From: Planctomycetaceae bacterium
GTDB lineage: Bacteria; Planctomycetota; Phycisphaerae; Phycisphaerales; SM1A02
Direction: 5' to 3'
Assembly (NCBI GenBank): GCA_947474065.1
Contig: CANJHD010000004.1
Span: 23,791 to 87,790 of the forward strand
Length of the DNA: 64,000 nt
Below are positions 61,556-64,000 of the stretch, one piece after another. The position numbers were made by a program, and so were the translations under genes. The stretch's first letter is position 1; each line of letters opens with the position of its first letter. A model generated the notes under the pieces. That model worked only from the letters and a program-made list of their open reading frames with translations, ran no database searches and was not told the origin of the DNA.

Positions 61556-62434
61556 ATGCAGATTGCGCGCCCATCCGACGACGGCCCTGTTCTTGACGTG
61601 CATGTTCCATGCGCGCGCTGTCGATACGACCTCGTCCGTGCACATCTTTACGGAAAGTGCCCGGAGTGCGGCCTTGAAGTGATCGCCACGGTGGCGCAAC
61701 ACTCAGACCCAGAGGTGACCTTTTTGGCATCGCTGGAATCGCCGGGCGCGGCTTCAACCGCTGTGATTGCAATCACAGTGGCCCCGCTTGTTGTGGTGCT
61801 TGCACAAGGATCAGGCCCAGCGCTCCGAACCATCGATGCCCTGGCAGGCAGGGGTCGCTCGTTGCCTTCACAAGTCGAGCGACCCTCTTGGATTGTGTGC
61901 GCCGCAATCTTGGCAATCACCGCGATACTGTTACGCAAAGGATTTGCCGAGCGTGCCAACCCGACATTGCGGGCCAGCATTGGCGGCGCGCGCATCACGC
62001 GGCTTGCAATTGGACTGTGGATTTGGTCTGCAGTACTTGCAGCCGGATTCATGGTCTCACTGTTCGACACAGGAAAGTCCAACAGCTTTGCATCGATCGT
62101 ATTAGCTGTGCAACTTCTTCCAATGGTGTTTACGCTCCTGGCACTCGGGCCGCTACTCGGCCGCGCGGGCGCTATGAGCCGGGCGTACCGAGAAGCGCGC
62201 CACGGCAAGCAAGGTGCGGAGGTGCTCTCCACCACGCTCGCTGCAACATGCGCCCTGTTCGTAGTGACTCCAATCATTGAACGAACATATCCAGAAATCG
62301 CCGTGGTTACTGAGGCACTCTCGGTCGTTCTCTTGCTTCTCACAGTTCTCGGCTTGGCCTACGTCACCGCCAACGGCTGGGTAATTGCCACAGCGCTTCG
62401 CGCACCGCGCATTGATCCGCGGCGTCTGAAGTAG
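61556..62434 (+). CDS. Zinc-ribbon membrane protein
   Basis: 292 residues. The head contains CARCRYDLVRAHLYGKCPECG, a four-Cys zinc ribbon frequent at the N-terminus of planctomycete membrane proteins. About six membrane segments follow (about 70-90, 115-133, 148-168, 178-198, 225-250, 255-280). No enzyme motif is seen. Divergent from the MoxR gene with 47 bp between starts. Function unknown. Confidence 0.7.
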   Translation: MQIARPSDDGPVLDVHVPCARCRYDLVRAHLYGKCPECGLEVIATVAQHSDPEVTFLASLESPGAASTAVIAITVAPLVVVLAQGSGPALRTIDALAGRGRSLPSQVERPSWIVCAAILAITAILLRKGFAERANPTLRASIGGARITRLAIGLWIWSAVLAAGFMVSLFDTGKSNSFASIVLAVQLLPMVFTLLALGPLLGRAGAMSRAYREARHGKQGAEVLSTTLAATCALFVVTPIIERTYPEIAVVTEALSVVLLLLTVLGLAYVTANGWVIATALRAPRIDPRRLK

Positions 62435-62488
62435 AAGTCAGCCAACAAGCCGGTCGACGCAACCACTCGCCTATTGGGCTTTCGGTGT

Positions 62489-64000
62489 TTAAGGGCTCTG
62501 TGGCTTCGTGACCGCTTCCATCACGCGCTCGAGATTGAAACTGCCAGGCTTCTGGCGCGGCGGGAATTCGCGGAAACTCTGTAGCCAACTACCCACATAC
62601 GCGCCCGCAGGTGCGATAGCGAACATGTGCTCCACATACCAACGCTGGTAGTCCATGCCGATGTCGGGGGCCAACTCAAACGGATCCATGCGCAAGTTGG
62701 TGAGCATCGGTGCGCGCAGTACTTCAAATGGAGACAGCCAGACATGCATTCCGTGTGCGTTCTGCTTGAGGAACGTGGCCTTCCAATTCCCGAAGCGCAG
62801 CGCGGCCACACTACCGTCGTCGGTCCAGTAGATGAACTCCTTGCGTGGCCATGGTGCTTCGCCCTTCAACGACGGAAGTAGGTTGTAGCCGTCAAGATGC
62901 ACTTTGTACGTGGTGTCGCCAACTTTCCGCCCGGTCAGTAGGTCTTCCTTGATAGTGGCGTCACCCGCAGCGGCCAACAGCGTGGTCATCATGTCCTCAT
63001 GCGCGCCGATGTCGTTCACCACTGTGCCGGGCTTAATCACGCCTGGCCAACGAATGGCGCATGGCACGCGGTATCCACCTTCCCACTGCGTGTTCTTCTC
63101 GCCGCGGAACATGGTGGTGCCGCCATCGGGCCATGTGAACGCTTCGGCGCCGTTGTCTGAGGAGTACATGATGATGGTATTTTCAAGCATTCCCAACGCC
63201 TCCAACTTGGCAAGCACTTCGCCAACTTGGCGATCATGTTCCACCATGCCGTCGGCATAGATTCCAAGTCCGGTCTTGCCATCAACGCCTTCCTTGAGAT
63301 GCGTGAAGATGTGCATCTTGGTGGAGTTCCACCACATGAAGAAGGGCTTGTTGTCCTTTGCGGCCCGATCGAGGAAGTCGAAAGCCATTGCATTCACTTC
63401 TTCATCGATCGTCTCCATACGCTTCTTAGTCAGCGGACCCGTGTCAGTAATGCGACCGTCCGCGAAACTGTGAATGACACCGCGTGGTCCAAACTTCTTC
63501 TTGAATTCTGGGTTCTTTGGATAGTCGCGGCTCTCTGGTTCTTCCTCTGCGTTCAGGTGATAGAGATTGCCAAAGAACTCATCAAACCCGTGCGCGGTGG
63601 GCAGCATTTCGTCACGATCGCCAAGGTGATTCTTTCCGAACTGACCAGTCACATAGCCGCGCGCCTTCAGAAGCGTGGCGATGGTGGGGTCTTCCTTTTT
63701 GATTCCCTCGGGTGCGCCAGGAAGTCCAACCTTGGTGAGACCAGTACGAATAGGAGATTGACCCGTGATGAACGCCGCGCGACCAGCGGTGCAACTCTGC
63801 TGGCCATACCAATCAGTAAAGAGCGCGCCCTCTTTGGCGATGCGATCAATGTTGGGGGTCTTGTAGCCCATCATGCCCTGGTTGTATGCACTGATGTTGA
63901 ACTGACCGATGTCGTCACCCCAAATCACCAGGATGTTGGGCTGCTTACTGGGCGCCTTGGCAGCCTGAGCGCACGCCGGCATGGCGCACACACCGATGGC
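62489..64000 (-). CDS. Sulfatase (arylsulfatase family), 5' end outside window
   Basis: At least 500 residues; hydrolyses sulfate esters after its Cys is converted to formylglycine. The exported N-terminus is cut by the window edge; the frame stays open to base 64000, and a signal-like CAQAAKAP occurs. Metal site start ILVIWGDDIG, sulfatase motif SCTAGR (Cys form), GKNHLGDRD, and SSDNGAE near the middle. The substrate is not evident; planctomycetes use many sulfatases on algal or host polysaccharides. It converges on the zinc-ribbon gene. Confidence 0.9.
   Translation of the reverse strand, partial: AIGVCAMPACAQAAKAPSKQPNILVIWGDDIGQFNISAYNQGMMGYKTPNIDRIAKEGALFTDWYGQQSCTAGRAAFITGQSPIRTGLTKVGLPGAPEGIKKEDPTIATLLKARGYVTGQFGKNHLGDRDEMLPTAHGFDEFFGNLYHLNAEEEPESRDYPKNPEFKKKFGPRGVIHSFADGRITDTGPLTKKRMETIDEEVNAMAFDFLDRAAKDNKPFFMWWNSTKMHIFTHLKEGVDGKTGLGIYADGMVEHDRQVGEVLAKLEALGMLENTIIMYSSDNGAEAFTWPDGGTTMFRGEKNTQWEGGYRVPCAIRWPGVIKPGTVVNDIGAHEDMMTTLLAAAGDATIKEDLLTGRKVGDTTYKVHLDGYNLLPSLKGEAPWPRKEFIYWTDDGSVAALRFGNWKATFLKQNAHGMHVWLSPFEVLRAPMLTNLRMDPFELAPDIGMDYQRWYVEHMFAIAPAGAYVGSWLQSFREFPPRQKPGSFNLERVMEAVTKPQSP

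Noticed and set aside
1..64000. CRISPR arrays, insertion sequences, prophage, integrons, tRNA or rRNA genes
   Set aside because: No regular spaced repeats, transposase or integrase motifs, or cloverleaf/rRNA signatures were seen on either strand by eye.

Overview
The window reads as a chromosomal segment of a Gram-negative planctomycete, most likely from the Phycisphaerae. The evidence is family composition, not a database search. There is a dockerin-like two-EF-hand C-terminus on an exported protein, a membrane protein with a CxRCxYDL...CPECG zinc-ribbon head of a kind common in planctomycetes, a sulfatase, lpxD (lipid A synthesis) and TonB-dependent transport. The DNA is moderately GC-rich and tightly packed, with many start/stop overlaps of the ATGA or GTGA type. 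I saw no rRNA, tRNA, CRISPR array, prophage or insertion sequence.

Layout. 1-5.4 kb: a hybrid histidine kinase, an AsmA-like membrane protein, a SYLF lipoprotein and an alpha/beta hydrolase. 4.4-19.2 kb: a divergent type IV pilus/type II secretion-like locus. The leftward arm carries GspI-, GspJ- and PilX/GspK-like proteins, a GspH-like pseudopilin, a secretin, a TPR lipoprotein and the hydrolase. The rightward arm carries the major pilin, PilM, PilN, PilO, a PilP/GspC-like protein, the GspE/PilB ATPase and the GspF/PilC platform. No prepilin peptidase or PilT is present. 19.2-29.2 kb: a transmembrane Ser/Thr kinase with a PEGA domain, a small membrane protein, an FG-GAP-like exported protein, a stand-alone PPC decarboxylase-type flavoprotein, a P1B-type metal ATPase with SPC and HEGST motifs, and a three-gene set of uncharacterised proteins. 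29.3-37.2 kb: a mannoside operon (GH38 alpha-mannosidase, sodium/solute symporter, GH2 beta-mannosidase).

37.3-49.7 kb: a complete dedicated TonB system transcribed leftward: DUF3450, long ExbB, ExbD, TonB, TPR protein, exported beta-helix protein with a dockerin-like tail, TPR protein, TonB-dependent receptor and DUF4142 lipoprotein. Two intergenic regions of this cluster share a GGTTCAGAAT(T/C)GGTTA motif built from 11-bp direct repeats. This resembles sites of OmpR/PhoB-type regulators and ties the two halves into one candidate regulon. It is the most interesting system in the window.

49.9-64 kb: xylulokinase followed by a structured-RNA candidate and a clear terminator, a small membrane protein, an amidase, LpxD, a fatty acid desaturase, GyrB, an ECF sigma factor coupled to an anti-sigma-like membrane protein with a Gly/Pro-rich tail, a MoxR AAA ATPase coupled to QueC, a zinc-ribbon membrane protein, and a sulfatase whose 5' end lies outside the window.
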